Below, in pieces: positions 34,386 through 43,371 of a stretch of 64,000 bases of DNA (position 1 is the first letter of the stretch; every line of letters begins with the position of its first letter). The stretch is from Roseovarius amoyensis. Lineage in GTDB: Bacteria; Pseudomonadota; Alphaproteobacteria; Rhodobacterales; Rhodobacteraceae. Location: positions 1-64,000 of the forward strand of contig NZ_QITQ01000016.1 in the NCBI RefSeq assembly GCF_003260265.1, in the 5' to 3' direction. The position numbers and the translations under genes are program-made. Under the pieces are notes generated by a model. That model was not told where the DNA came from, searched no databases, and saw only the letters and a list, made by a program, of their open reading frames with translations.

Positions 34386-37333
34386 GCGGCCCCTGGCGTT
34401 TGCCGTCGGGCGGTCTGATCGACCGTGACACGACGCTTGGTTTCCGCTTTGACGGGCGCGGCATGCGGGGGCATGCAGGCGATACGCTGGCCTCGGCGCT
34501 GCTGGCAAACGGTCGGCGGCTGGTGGGACGCAGCTTCAAGTATCACCGCCCGCGCGGCATATTTACCACCGGGTCGGAGGAACCCAACGCGCTGGTGCAG
34601 CTGCGCAGCGGCGCCCATCAGGAGCCCAACACCCGCGCCACCGTGGCAGAGCTTTTCGACGGGTTGACCGCCACCAGCCAGAACCATCGCGGTTCGCTCG
34701 AACACGACCTCATGGCGGTGACCGACCTGTTTTCGCCACTGCTGTCGGCGGGTTTTTATTACAAGACCTTCATGTGGCCCCAAAGCTTTTGGGAAAAGGT
34801 CTACGAGCCGATGATCCGGTCATCGGCGGGCCTCGGGCGGCTGTCGATGCAGGACGACCCCGACCGCTATGACAAGGGCTATCTGCATTGCGACCTGCTG
34901 GTGATCGGCGCAGGCCCCGCGGGGCTGGCGGCGGCGCGGGCGGCGGGGCGCGCGGGCGCGAGGGTGATCATTGCCGACGAGGATTTCCTGCCCGGCGGGC
35001 GGCTCAATTCCGAAACCTTCGAGGTCGATGACACCTCCGGCGTAGACTGGGCGGCGCAGGCGGCGGGCGAACTGGCGACGATGGACAATGTACGCCTGAT
35101 GACCCGCACCACCGTTTGGGGCGCCTTCGATCACGGCAGCTATGGCGCGCTGGAACGCTGCACCGACCACTTGGCCGACGCTGGCGAACGCCCGCGCCAG
35201 ATCCTGTGGCGGGTCACCGCGCGGCGGGCGATCCTGGCCGCTGGCGCCACCGAACGCCCGATCGCGTTCGGCAACAACGACCGTCCCGGCGTGATGCTGG
35301 CCGGCGCGGTGCGCACCTATCTCAACCGTTACGGCGTGGCCGCCGGCCAGCGCGTGGCGGTGTTCACCAACAATGACGACGGCTGGCGCACGGCGGCCGG
35401 CCTGGCCGCGCGCGGTGTCGGCGTCAGCGCGGTGATCGACCCCCGCGACGGCCCTGCCCCGGCCGAGGTGCCCGGCGCGCGCATCCTGCGCGGCGCACAG
35501 GTCGTCGACACGCGCGGCCGCAAGGGCCTGCGCGATCTGCAACTGAGCGACGGCAGCCGGATCGAGGCCGATTGCCTGGCCGTGTCGGGCGGCTGGAACC
35601 CCAATGTCCACCTGACCTGCCACCAGCGCGGCCGCCCCGCGTGGAACGAGGATATTGCCGCCTTCGTCCCCGGTGACACCCTGCCCCCTGGCATGACCGT
35701 GGCGGGCGCCGCGCGCGGGCAACTGACGCTGGCCGCCGCGCTGAAGGATGGGCACGATCTGGCCAACAGCATCGTGGCCGATATCGGCCTTGCCCCCAGC
35801 AAGGCGCCCCTGCCCCGCGCCTCGGACGAACGCAGCGACATCGCCCCCCTGTGGCATGTCGGCGCCAGCCGCAAGCGGGCCTGGGTCGACATGCAGAACG
35901 ATGTCACCGCCAAGGACATCCACCTTGCCCGGCGCGAGGGGTTCCGCTCGGTCGAGCTGCTCAAACGCTATACAACGCTGGGCATGGCCACCGACCAGGG
36001 CAAGACGGCGAATGTCAACGCGCTGGCCATCCTCGCCGATGCCAGCGGCAAGAGCATCCCCGAAACCGGCACGACGATCTTCCGCCCCCCCTATACGCCG
36101 GTGGCGCTGGGCGCGCTGGCAGGCCGGTCGCGCGGGCAGAATTTCCGCCCTGTCCGGCTGACCCCGTCGCATGAATGGGCCAGCAAGAACGGCGCGACCT
36201 TTGTCGAAACCGGCAACTGGCTGCGCGCGCAATGGTATGCCCGCCCGGGCGAGAAAGGCTGGCGCGACAGCGTCGACCGCGAGGTCGAGATGACCCGCAA
36301 ATCCGTGGGCATCTGCGACGTCACCACGTTGGGCAAGATCGACATCCAGGGCAAGGACGCGGCCGAGTTCCTTAACCATGTCTATACCAACGCCTGGCTT
36401 AAGCTGCCGATCGGCAAGGTGCGTTACGGGCTGATGCTGCGCGAGGACGGGATTGCCTATGACGACGGCACCACCGCGCGGCTAGATGAAAACCACTATG
36501 TCATGACCACCACGACCGCCAACGCGGTGCTGGTGTTCCGGCGGCTGGAATTCGCGCGGCAATGCCTGTGGCCGAGGCTGGACGTTCACCTGATCTCGGC
36601 CACCGATGGCTGGGCGCAATTCGCCGTCGCCGGCCCCAACGCGCGCAACCTGCTGCGCAAGGTGGTGGACAGCGAACACGACCTCTCGAACGAGGCGTTT
36701 CCGTTCATGGCTTGCGGCTCCGTCACCGTCTGCGGCGGCACGCCGGCGCGGTTGTTCCGGATCTCGTTCTCGGGTGAGCTGGCCTATGAAATCGCGGTGC
36801 CCACGCGCTATGGCAACGCGATGATGGGCGTGCTGATGGAGGCCGGGCGCGAATTCGACGCCGTGCCCTATGGGACCGAGGCTCTGGGCGTCATGCGCAT
36901 CGAAAAGGGCCACGCCGCCGGGAACGAGCTGAACGGCCAGACCACGGCGCTGAACCTCGGGCTGGACGGGCTGATCAGCAAGAGCAAGGACTGCATCGGC
37001 AAGGTGCTGTCGCAGCGCCCGGAAATGTCCGACCCGGACGGGCTGCGCCTGGTGGGCTTCGTGCCGGTGGACCCCTCGCAACCGCTGCAGGCGGGGGCGC
37101 ATTTCATCGACACCGACGCCGAGGCGACGATGGACAACGACCAGGGCTGGATGACCTCTGTCGCCTATTCGCCCTCGCTGGGCCACCACATCGGCCTTGG
37201 CTTCATCCGCCGCGGCAAGGACCGCATGGGTGACGTGGTACGCGCCACCAACCCTGTCCGCGGCAACGAGGTGAAGGTCAAGATCGTCTCGCCCCATTTC
37301 GTCGACCCCGCAGGAGAGCGTCTGCGTGCCTGA
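34382..37333 (+). CDS. soxA: Sarcosine oxidase alpha subunit
   Basis: This 983-aa alpha subunit has an N-terminal ferredoxin-fold segment (GFRFDGRGMRGHAGDTLASALLANG), a Rossmann domain with LLVIGAGPAGLAAARAAG (about residue 172) that binds NAD+, and a C-terminal aminomethyltransferase (GcvT-like) domain from about residue 600. The last part contains YGTEALGVMRIEKGHAAGNELN and is where THF takes up the methyl carbon as methylene-THF. The length is normal. It overlaps soxD (ATGA) and soxG (8 bp). Confidence 0.94.
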   Translation: MSGPWRLPSGGLIDRDTTLGFRFDGRGMRGHAGDTLASALLANGRRLVGRSFKYHRPRGIFTTGSEEPNALVQLRSGAHQEPNTRATVAELFDGLTATSQNHRGSLEHDLMAVTDLFSPLLSAGFYYKTFMWPQSFWEKVYEPMIRSSAGLGRLSMQDDPDRYDKGYLHCDLLVIGAGPAGLAAARAAGRAGARVIIADEDFLPGGRLNSETFEVDDTSGVDWAAQAAGELATMDNVRLMTRTTVWGAFDHGSYGALERCTDHLADAGERPRQILWRVTARRAILAAGATERPIAFGNNDRPGVMLAGAVRTYLNRYGVAAGQRVAVFTNNDDGWRTAAGLAARGVGVSAVIDPRDGPAPAEVPGARILRGAQVVDTRGRKGLRDLQLSDGSRIEADCLAVSGGWNPNVHLTCHQRGRPAWNEDIAAFVPGDTLPPGMTVAGAARGQLTLAAALKDGHDLANSIVADIGLAPSKAPLPRASDERSDIAPLWHVGASRKRAWVDMQNDVTAKDIHLARREGFRSVELLKRYTTLGMATDQGKTANVNALAILADASGKSIPETGTTIFRPPYTPVALGALAGRSRGQNFRPVRLTPSHEWASKNGATFVETGNWLRAQWYARPGEKGWRDSVDREVEMTRKSVGICDVTTLGKIDIQGKDAAEFLNHVYTNAWLKLPIGKVRYGLMLREDGIAYDDGTTARLDENHYVMTTTTANAVLVFRRLEFARQCLWPRLDVHLISATDGWAQFAVAGPNARNLLRKVVDSEHDLSNEAFPFMACGSVTVCGGTPARLFRISFSGELAYEIAVPTRYGNAMMGVLMEAGREFDAVPYGTEALGVMRIEKGHAAGNELNGQTTALNLGLDGLISKSKDCIGKVLSQRPEMSDPDGLRLVGFVPVDPSQPLQAGAHFIDTDAEATMDNDQGWMTSVAYSPSLGHHIGLGFIRRGKDRMGDVVRATNPVRGNEVKVKIVSPHFVDPAGERLRA

Positions 37334-37895
37334 TTTCGTCCTGACACCCTCATCCCCGCTGGGCGGGTTCTCCCGCGACTTCGGCCCGGTCAGACTGCGC
37401 GAGCTGACCGACCTTGCCATCGTGTCCGCCGCCCTGCCCCTGGGGGCCGAGGACGCCGCCGGGGCGGCGCTGAAGAAAGCCTTTGGCTGCGCCGTGCCCG
37501 AGCCGGGCACATCAGCCCAATCGAAGGACAGGCGCGAACGCCTGCTGCGGCTTGCGCCAGATCAGCTGTTTATCCTGTTCGACCATGCCACCCCCGATGC
37601 CGAGGCAGCAATCGCCGCGCGGCTGGACGGGGCGGCCTATACCACCGACCAGACCGATGGCTGGGTCGCGCTGGAAATCACCGGCCCCGGCTGCTGCGCG
37701 GCGCTGGAACGGATCTGCCCCATCGACCTGCACCCAAAGGCATTCGCGGTCGGGCAGTTCGTGCGCACCTCGATGGAACACCTGGGCAGCATCATCCTGC
37801 GCAGCGACGAGGACACATTTGTGCTGCTCTCGGCCAGTTCATCGGCCGGGTCGTTCCTGCACGCGGTCGAAACCTCGATCCGGAACACCTGCTGA
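37326..37895 (+). CDS. soxG: Sarcosine oxidase gamma subunit
   Basis: This 189-aa small subunit has the SoxG pattern VRLRELTDLAIVSAALPLG, RLLRLAPDQLFILFD, VALEITGPGCCAALERICPIDLHPKAFAVGQ and ILRSDEDTFVLLSASSSA. It starts with GTG, overlapping the end of soxA by 8 bp, so it is translationally coupled. The gamma subunit packs against the alpha and beta chains and has no cofactor of its own. A short AraC-HTH gene begins 2 bp after its stop. Confidence 0.9.
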   Translation: MPDFVLTPSSPLGGFSRDFGPVRLRELTDLAIVSAALPLGAEDAAGAALKKAFGCAVPEPGTSAQSKDRRERLLRLAPDQLFILFDHATPDAEAAIAARLDGAAYTTDQTDGWVALEITGPGCCAALERICPIDLHPKAFAVGQFVRTSMEHLGSIILRSDEDTFVLLSASSSAGSFLHAVETSIRNTC

Positions 37896-37897
37896 TA

Positions 37898-38200
37898 ATG
37901 CCCGGCCACATCGAAGAGGTGTTGACCGTGACCGAAATCGCAGAAATCATCGGCATATCGCCCCGGCAGCTGGAACGCCGTTTTCGCACCACGCGGGACA
38001 GCTCGCCCCCGCAGATCTACCGCATCCTGCGGCTGGAACGCGCCCGGTCGTTGCTGGTGCAGACCGGGCTGCCGATCAGGGAAATCGCGCTCGCCAGCGG
38101 TTTCGGCTCAACCTCGGCGCTCAGTCGCTGGTATCGCGAACATTTCGGCGAACCGCCTGGCCGGGCGCGATCAAAGGCATTCGACGGCACCTGCGGCTGA
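37898..38200 (+). CDS. Stand-alone AraC-type DNA-binding domain (truncated GlxA/GbdR-like)
   Basis: This 100-aa protein contains only the double HTH of an AraC regulator (EIIGISPRQLERRFRTT; EIALASGFGSTSALSRWYREHFGEPP). The first residues, MPGHIEEVLTVTEIA, match the linker just before the HTH in GlxA/GbdR proteins, so the DJ-1-like sensor domain has been lost. It lies 2 bp after soxG, so it is co-transcribed. It could be a degenerate remnant or a sensor-less competitor for operators of the regulator encoded at 31788-32765. Confidence 0.75.
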   Translation: MPGHIEEVLTVTEIAEIIGISPRQLERRFRTTRDSSPPQIYRILRLERARSLLVQTGLPIREIALASGFGSTSALSRWYREHFGEPPGRARSKAFDGTCG

Positions 38201-38239
38201 CGCGCGCACCCTTTGACAGACACGCCCGACGAGGATATT

Positions 38240-38253
38240 TGAACATGTGTTCA
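38240..38253. promoter_or_regulatory. Inverted repeat upstream of the SDR gene
   Basis: TGAACA-TG-TGTTCA is a 6+6-bp inverted repeat 22 bp before the SDR start, in the region that should hold the promoter. It may be an operator for a TetR-like or similar repressor. No regulator gene is adjacent. Confidence 0.35.
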
Positions 38254-38275
38254 TTTCCTCGAAAGGATGCCCCAC

Positions 38276-39031
38276 ATGCGTATCGAAGACACCGCCGCCA
38301 TCATCACTGGCGGGGCCTCGGGCCTGGGCGAGGCGACCGCGCGCCAGTTCCGCAAACGCGGCGCGCAGGTTACGATTCTCGACCGTGACGCCAAACGCGG
38401 CGCCGCCATCGCCGATGAAATCGGCGCCACCTTTGCCGAAACCGATGTCACCGACGAGGCATCGGTCGCCGCCGCGATCCAGACTGCGACCAAGGCGATG
38501 GGGCAGCTGACCTGCGCCGTCAACTGCGCCGGCATCGCTATCGGCGAAAAGACCCTGGGCAAGTCCGGCCCGCACCCGCTGGACAGTTTCCGCCGGGTCA
38601 TCGACATCAACCTCGCCGGCAGTTTCAACGTCGCCCGCCTTGCCGCGGCCGAGATCGTCCGCACCACGCCGCAGCAGGACGGGCTGCGCGGGGTGATCGT
38701 CAACACCGCCTCGGTCGCCGCCTTCGACGGACAAAAGGGCCAGGCTGCCTATGCCGCGTCCAAGGGCGCGATCGCGTCGCTGTCGCTGCCGATGGCGCGC
38801 GACCTGGCGCGCGACGGCATCCGCGTGATGGCCATCGCGCCGGGGATCATCCGCACGCCGATGCTGGCCGGGCTGCCGGCCGAGGTGCAAGATGAACTGG
38901 CCGCCGACGTCACCTGCCCCAAACGGCTGGGCGACCCGGCCGAATACGCCGCGCTGGCGCAGTTCATCGTTGAATGCGATTACCTGAACGGCGAAGTGAT
39001 CCGCCTTGACGGCGCGCTGCGGATGCGCTGA
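38276..39031 (+). CDS. SDR dehydrogenase, 3-hydroxyacyl-CoA dehydrogenase type II-like
   Basis: This 251-aa short-chain dehydrogenase has IITGGASGLGEATARQFRKRG (NAD-binding), NCAGIAIG, NTASVAAFDGQKGQAAYAASKGA with catalytic Ser, Tyr and Lys, and a C-terminal LDGALRMR end typical of the HSD17B10/HADH2 group. It probably oxidises a 3-hydroxyacyl-CoA or related alcohol with NAD+. AAAGGA precedes the ATG at 38276 with better spacing than the in-frame ATG at 38267. It is close to the sox genes but appears to have its own promoter. Confidence 0.85.
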   Translation: MRIEDTAAIITGGASGLGEATARQFRKRGAQVTILDRDAKRGAAIADEIGATFAETDVTDEASVAAAIQTATKAMGQLTCAVNCAGIAIGEKTLGKSGPHPLDSFRRVIDINLAGSFNVARLAAAEIVRTTPQQDGLRGVIVNTASVAAFDGQKGQAAYAASKGAIASLSLPMARDLARDGIRVMAIAPGIIRTPMLAGLPAEVQDELAADVTCPKRLGDPAEYAALAQFIVECDYLNGEVIRLDGALRMR

Positions 39032-39062
39032 GGCGCACCCCGGCCCGCGGGCCGGGGCCTGA

Positions 39063-39482
39063 TCAGACGGTTTCGTCCTCTGCCGGGGCGCCGGTTTCGC
39101 CGTCGCTCTCGATCTGGTCGGCCAGCGCCTCGGCCCGGGCGGCCAGTTCGGCCAGGGTGTCGGCCATGCCCTCGGGCAGCACCGGCACCTCGACCGTCTT
39201 GGTCTCGGTCGGGGCGTTGCGCAGCTGGTCCAGCTCGGCCTCTTTTTCCAGCAGCTTGTCCTCGGCCTCGCGCAGCTTGTCCTGCAGGCCGGCGGTCTTG
39301 TCGGCCAGCATCAGCCCGGCCATCAGCAACATCCGCCCCTCGGGCACGCGCCCGATCTGGGCGGTCAGCGCCGAGGTTTCCTCGTCCAGCATCCTTGCGG
39401 CGCTCTTGAGATAGTGCTCTTCGCCCTCCTGGCAGGCGACCTCGAAACTGCGTCCGCCGATCTCGATCTCGACTTCCGGCAT
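39063..39482 (-). CDS. zapA: Cell division protein ZapA
   Basis: ZapA bundles FtsZ filaments at the division ring. This 139-aa protein has the ZapA N-domain (VEIEIGGRSFEVACQEGEEHYLKSAARMLDEE; GRMLLMAGLMLADK) followed by a coiled coil (LQDKLREAEDKLLEKEAELDQL), and is longer than E. coli ZapA because of an acidic tail. Its ATG overlaps the upstream stop by 1 bp (TGATG), so it is co-translated with the coiled-coil gene next to it. A GTG one codon earlier is also possible. Confidence 0.88.
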   Translation of the reverse strand: MPEVEIEIGGRSFEVACQEGEEHYLKSAARMLDEETSALTAQIGRVPEGRMLLMAGLMLADKTAGLQDKLREAEDKLLEKEAELDQLRNAPTETKTVEVPVLPEGMADTLAELAARAEALADQIESDGETGAPAEDETV

Positions 39483-39991
39483 CACGACCCCTCCGGTTGT
39501 TCGTCAACTGTCCCCTGGTCCGTCTCGATGCCCGCGATCGCCGCTGCCAGCGCGTCATAGACCGCGCCGGCCTCCGCGCGGTCGGCGACCCGGGCGGCGC
39601 GCACGCCGTCCAGTTCCGCCAGCATGGCGGTGTTGATCAGGTCGGGTTCCGCCACGCCGGCGGCGTTGGCCTCGCGCAGACGGGTGTTGATATCGCGCAG
39701 CTTTTCGTTTGCCTCGCGCAGGCCCTGCAGCTCGGAATCAAGCTGGGCGACGGTGCGCGCGGCCTCCTGCACGGTGGTCAGTTCGGTCTCCAGCGCCTCG
39801 CGGCGCGACTTCAGAACCTTGATGCGCTCTTTCAACTGCTCGTTGGCGATGCGTTCGTCTTCCAGATCCCGGCGCAGCGTCTCCAGCTCTTCGGGGTCGG
39901 CCGCGGCGGCCCGCCCCCTCAGGTCGATGCCCTGCCCGATCCGGTCGAGCGCGGCGGCGATACGGCCCTGCAGCTCGTCGATATCGCTCAT
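39482..39991 (-). CDS. Coiled-coil protein encoded with zapA
   Basis: This 169-aa protein is almost entirely alpha-helical. It has a long coiled coil at about residues 30-115 (heptads through ELETLRRDLEDERIANEQLKERI and QLDSELQGLREANEKL) and no cysteine or enzyme motif. Its tight coupling to zapA suggests a divisome function, perhaps like ZapB, which is also a small coiled-coil partner of ZapA. This is an inference from position only. The 190 bp upstream, to tkt, contain no gene. Confidence 0.8.
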   Translation of the reverse strand: MSDIDELQGRIAAALDRIGQGIDLRGRAAAADPEELETLRRDLEDERIANEQLKERIKVLKSRREALETELTTVQEAARTVAQLDSELQGLREANEKLRDINTRLREANAAGVAEPDLINTAMLAELDGVRAARVADRAEAGAVYDALAAAIAGIETDQGTVDEQPEGS

Positions 39992-40182
39992 CTCCCGATC
40001 CCTTTCTCGTCTTTTTGTTGTCTTTACCCACCCCAGACAGCCGCGCCGCGCGGTGGCGCGGCGAATCGCCCGGTGGGAACTTGCCCCTCAAGCTTATCGA
40101 AAACATGAGGAAAGTGCGCCCCCCTTCGCCCGCGCCGGGCATGGCCGCTTGAACTTTGGGGCGGGGCTGGTATTCAGCCGCC

Positions 40183-42231
40183 ATGCCTGCAGCCATCAAG
40201 GACACCTGCACCGTGGATATTGCCGCCCTCCGCACCGCCCATCCCGACCACTGGTCCCGCGCCACGGCGATCCGCGCGCTGACGCTGGATGCCGTCGCCG
40301 CCGCCAATTCCGGCCATTCCGGCATGCCGATGGGCATGGCAGATGTTGCGACCGTGCTGTTTGAAAAACACCTCCGCTTCGACGCCGCCAACCCCGAATG
40401 GCCCGACCGCGACCGCTTTATCCTGTCGGCCGGGCATGGCTCAATGCTGCTCTATTCGCTGCTCTACCTGACGGGGTACGAGGGCATGACGCTGGAGCAG
40501 GTCCGCAATTTCCGTCAATGGGGCGCGCTGACGGCCGGACACCCGGAAAACTTCCTCCATCCCGGGATCGAGACCACAACCGGCCCGCTGGGACAGGGGA
40601 TTTCCAACGCCGTCGGCTTTGCCATCGCCGAAGAGGCGCTGCGCGCCCGTTTCGGCCGCAAGCGGGTGGATCACCACACCTGGGTCATTGCCGGCGACGG
40701 CTGCCTGATGGAAGGCATCAGCCACGAGGCCATCGCCCTGGCCGGGCGCCAGCGGCTGGGCCGGCTGATCGTGCTGTGGGACAACAACGACATCACCATC
40801 GACGGCCATGTCGGCCTTGCCGACATCACCGACCAGCCGGCACGTTTCCGCGCCGCGGGCTGGCAGGTGATCGAGATCGACGGCCACGACCCCGAGGCCA
40901 TCGACGCCGCCATGACCCGCGCCAAGGCAGCGCGCAAGCCCTCGCTGATTGCCTGCAAGACGCATATCGCGCTGGGCCACGCCGCGCAGGACACCTCCAA
41001 GGGTCACGGCGCACTGACCGACCCCGATCAGCTTGCCGCCGCCAAAGAGGCCTATGGCTGGCCCTACGGCCCCTTCGAGGTACCCGCCGACGTCAAGGCG
41101 CAATGGGAAGAGATCGGCCGCCGCGGCGCCGCCGAACGCACCGCCTGGGAACAGCGGCTGGCCGAAACCGGCTCTCGTCAGAGGGCCGAGTTCGAGCGCG
41201 TCATCGCCGGCGAGGCGCCCAGGCAACTGTCGGCCCGCATCAAGGCGCTGAAGAAACAGATCAGCGAAGAGGCGCCCAAGGTCGCCACCCGCAAGTCCAG
41301 CGAAATGGTGCTGGAGGTGGTCAACCCGATCATGCCCGAAACGATGGGCGGCTCGGCCGACCTGACCGGGTCGAACAACACCCTGACCGCCGGTCTGGGG
41401 GTGTTCGACACCGGCAACCGCAAGGGCCGCTATATCCATTACGGCATCCGCGAACACGGCATGGCCGCGGCGATGAACGGCATGGCCCTGCATGGCGGCA
41501 TCCGCCCCTATGGCGGCACCTTCATGTGCTTTACCGACTACGCCCGCCCGGCGATGCGGCTGGCGGCGCTGATGCGGGTGCCGACGGTATTCGTCATGAC
41601 CCATGACAGCATCGGCCTGGGCGAGGACGGCCCGACCCACCAGCCGGTCGAGCATCTGGCGATCAGCCGCGCCACGCCCAACACGCTCGTCTTCCGCCCC
41701 TGCGACACGGTCGAGACGGCCGAGGCGTGGGAACTGGCGTTGCGCTCAACCACGACGCCGTCGGTGCTGTCGCTGACCCGTCAGGGCGTGCCAACACTGC
41801 GGCGTGAGCATACCACCAGGAACCTCACCGCCCAGGGCGCCTATGTCCTGGCCGAGGCCGAGGGCAAGCGGCAGGCGATCCTGCTGGCCACCGGGTCAGA
41901 GGTGCAACTGGCGATGGAAGCGCGCGAGATGCTGCAGGCCGAGGGGATCGGCACGCGCGTCGTCTCGATGCCCTGTTTTGAGCTGTTCGCGGCGCAAGAC
42001 GAAAGCGTGCGCCGCCGGGTTCTGCCCGCCGGACCGGTGCGCGTGGGCGTCGAGGCCGCGGTGCGCCAAGGCTGGGACCGCTGGCTTTGCGGCGAACGCG
42101 GCCGCGACAAGAAAGCCGGTTTCGTCGGCATGGACAGCTTTGGCGCCTCTGCCCCGGCGGGTGAGCTTTACGAAAAGTTCGGCATCACCGCCCAGGCCGT
42201 CGCGGACGAGGTGCGCCGCCTGCTGGGCTGA
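40183..42231 (+). CDS. tkt: Transketolase
   Basis: Tkt transfers two-carbon ketol units in the pentose phosphate pathway using thiamine diphosphate. The 682-aa protein has [16 protein letters not shown] near the start, the ThDP motif [13 protein letters not shown]...[14 protein letters not shown] (about residues 170-210), the conserved Glu in [21 protein letters not shown], and [19 protein letters not shown]. The length is normal. The start MPAAIKD is preferred; an upstream Met would add 9 residues. The Calvin-cycle operon is not present, so this is the housekeeping copy. Confidence 0.96.
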   Translation: MPAAIKDTCTVDIAALRTAHPDHWSRATAIRALTLDAVAAANSGHSGMPMGMADVATVLFEKHLRFDAANPEWPDRDRFILSAGHGSMLLYSLLYLTGYEGMTLEQVRNFRQWGALTAGHPENFLHPGIETTTGPLGQGISNAVGFAIAEEALRARFGRKRVDHHTWVIAGDGCLMEGISHEAIALAGRQRLGRLIVLWDNNDITIDGHVGLADITDQPARFRAAGWQVIEIDGHDPEAIDAAMTRAKAARKPSLIACKTHIALGHAAQDTSKGHGALTDPDQLAAAKEAYGWPYGPFEVPADVKAQWEEIGRRGAAERTAWEQRLAETGSRQRAEFERVIAGEAPRQLSARIKALKKQISEEAPKVATRKSSEMVLEVVNPIMPETMGGSADLTGSNNTLTAGLGVFDTGNRKGRYIHYGIREHGMAAAMNGMALHGGIRPYGGTFMCFTDYARPAMRLAALMRVPTVFVMTHDSIGLGEDGPTHQPVEHLAISRATPNTLVFRPCDTVETAEAWELALRSTTTPSVLSLTRQGVPTLRREHTTRNLTAQGAYVLAEAEGKRQAILLATGSEVQLAMEAREMLQAEGIGTRVVSMPCFELFAAQDESVRRRVLPAGPVRVGVEAAVRQGWDRWLCGERGRDKKAGFVGMDSFGASAPAGELYEKFGITAQAVADEVRRLLG

Positions 42232-42247
42232 CGCCGGGGTACTGTTT

Positions 42248-42269
42248 CGCCCGGCGGCAACGCCGGGCG
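42248..42269 (+). terminator. Hairpin after tkt
   Basis: CGCCCGGCG (42248-42256) and CGCCGGGCG (42261-42269) form a perfect 9-bp stem with a GCAA tetraloop, 16 bp after the tkt stop. There is no U tract, so it may stabilise the mRNA end or act as a weak terminator. Confidence 0.5.
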
Positions 42270-42312
42270 CGCGCCCATCACAATCCAGAATATCAAGCCG
42301 CCAGTCCGGGCC

Positions 42313-43284
42313 TCAGTGCCCGCTGCTCTTGCGCCCCCGCAGCTTTGCCCAGACCGGGCCGACCACGCGCGTGGCCACCGGGATCAGTACCAGCCCCAGC
42401 AGCAGGCCGAACACCCCGTCCAGCACCGCCGTCACCACCCATGTCACCGCACCTGCGGCCTGCGGCACGGCGGCCCCAGCCGCCTGGGCCATCACCTCTA
42501 TCGTATGGCCCGGCTCGGCGATGTGGAAGGTGTGAAACCCGTGCAGGATGATCGAGCCGCCGACCCACAGCATCGCCGCCGTGCCGACGATTGTCAGCAG
42601 CTTCAGCAACACCGGCATGAACTTGACCAGCCCGTGCCCGAACCCGCGAACCGCCCCGGTATAGGCGTTGCGGGCCATATAAAGGCCGACATCGTCCATC
42701 TTTACGATCAGCCCGACCGCGCCATAGACCGCGACCGTCACCATCAGCCCCACCACCGCCAGCGTCGCGGCCTGCATCCAGACATTGGGGACCTCTATCG
42801 CCGACAGCGCGATGGTCATGATCTCGGCCGACAGGATGAAATCGGTCTTGATGGCGCCGCGCACCTTTTCCTCTTCCAGCCGGCCGGGGTCGCGCACCGA
42901 CATGTCGGCCTCGACCCGCGCATCGGCATGGGGAAGGATGGCGTGAAAGATCTTTTCCGCCCCCTCGAAACACAGGTAACACCCGCCCATCATCAGCAGC
43001 GGCGTGATCATCCAGGGCGCGAACGCCGCCAGCAGCATCGCCACCGGCAGCAGGATCACCAGCTTGTTGAAGACAGACCCGCGGGCGATCCGCCAGACGA
43101 CCGGCAATTCGCGCGCGGGCGCAAATCCCTGCAGATAACGGGGGGTCACGGCGGCGTCGTCGATCAGCACGCCGGCCGTCTTGGTCCCGGCCTTGCCGGC
43201 GGCGGCGGCAATGTCGTCAACACTGGTCGCGGCCACCTTGGCGATGGCCGCCACATCATCGAGAAGCGCCAGTAATCCGCTCAT
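42313..43284 (-). CDS. DUF808/YedI-family inner-membrane protein
   Basis: This 323-aa membrane protein matches the DUF808 family along its length (SGLLALLDDVAAIAKVAATSVDDIAAAAGKAGTKTAGVLIDDAAVTPRY pattern at the N-terminus; GGCYLCFEGAEKIFHAILPHAD; FILSAEIMTIALSAIE). Several hydrophobic helices follow, and a basic C-terminus. The function of DUF808 proteins is not known. It is convergent with tkt and lies in the same direction as the MttB-like gene, 87 bp downstream of that gene's stop. Confidence 0.9.
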   Translation of the reverse strand: MSGLLALLDDVAAIAKVAATSVDDIAAAAGKAGTKTAGVLIDDAAVTPRYLQGFAPARELPVVWRIARGSVFNKLVILLPVAMLLAAFAPWMITPLLMMGGCYLCFEGAEKIFHAILPHADARVEADMSVRDPGRLEEEKVRGAIKTDFILSAEIMTIALSAIEVPNVWMQAATLAVVGLMVTVAVYGAVGLIVKMDDVGLYMARNAYTGAVRGFGHGLVKFMPVLLKLLTIVGTAAMLWVGGSIILHGFHTFHIAEPGHTIEVMAQAAGAAVPQAAGAVTWVVTAVLDGVFGLLLGLVLIPVATRVVGPVWAKLRGRKSSGH

Positions 43285-43371
43285 TGTTCCGCCCGTTTCA
43301 GCCTCGTCTCATGGATGGCTTAGCACAGCCGGGCGGCGATGGCAGGGTGAAATTGCCCCTTCGGACCCCGG

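Noticed and set aside
34820-36379. 519-codon minus-strand frame inside soxA
   Set aside because: It is a shadow frame of soxA with no motifs and no ribosome-binding site.
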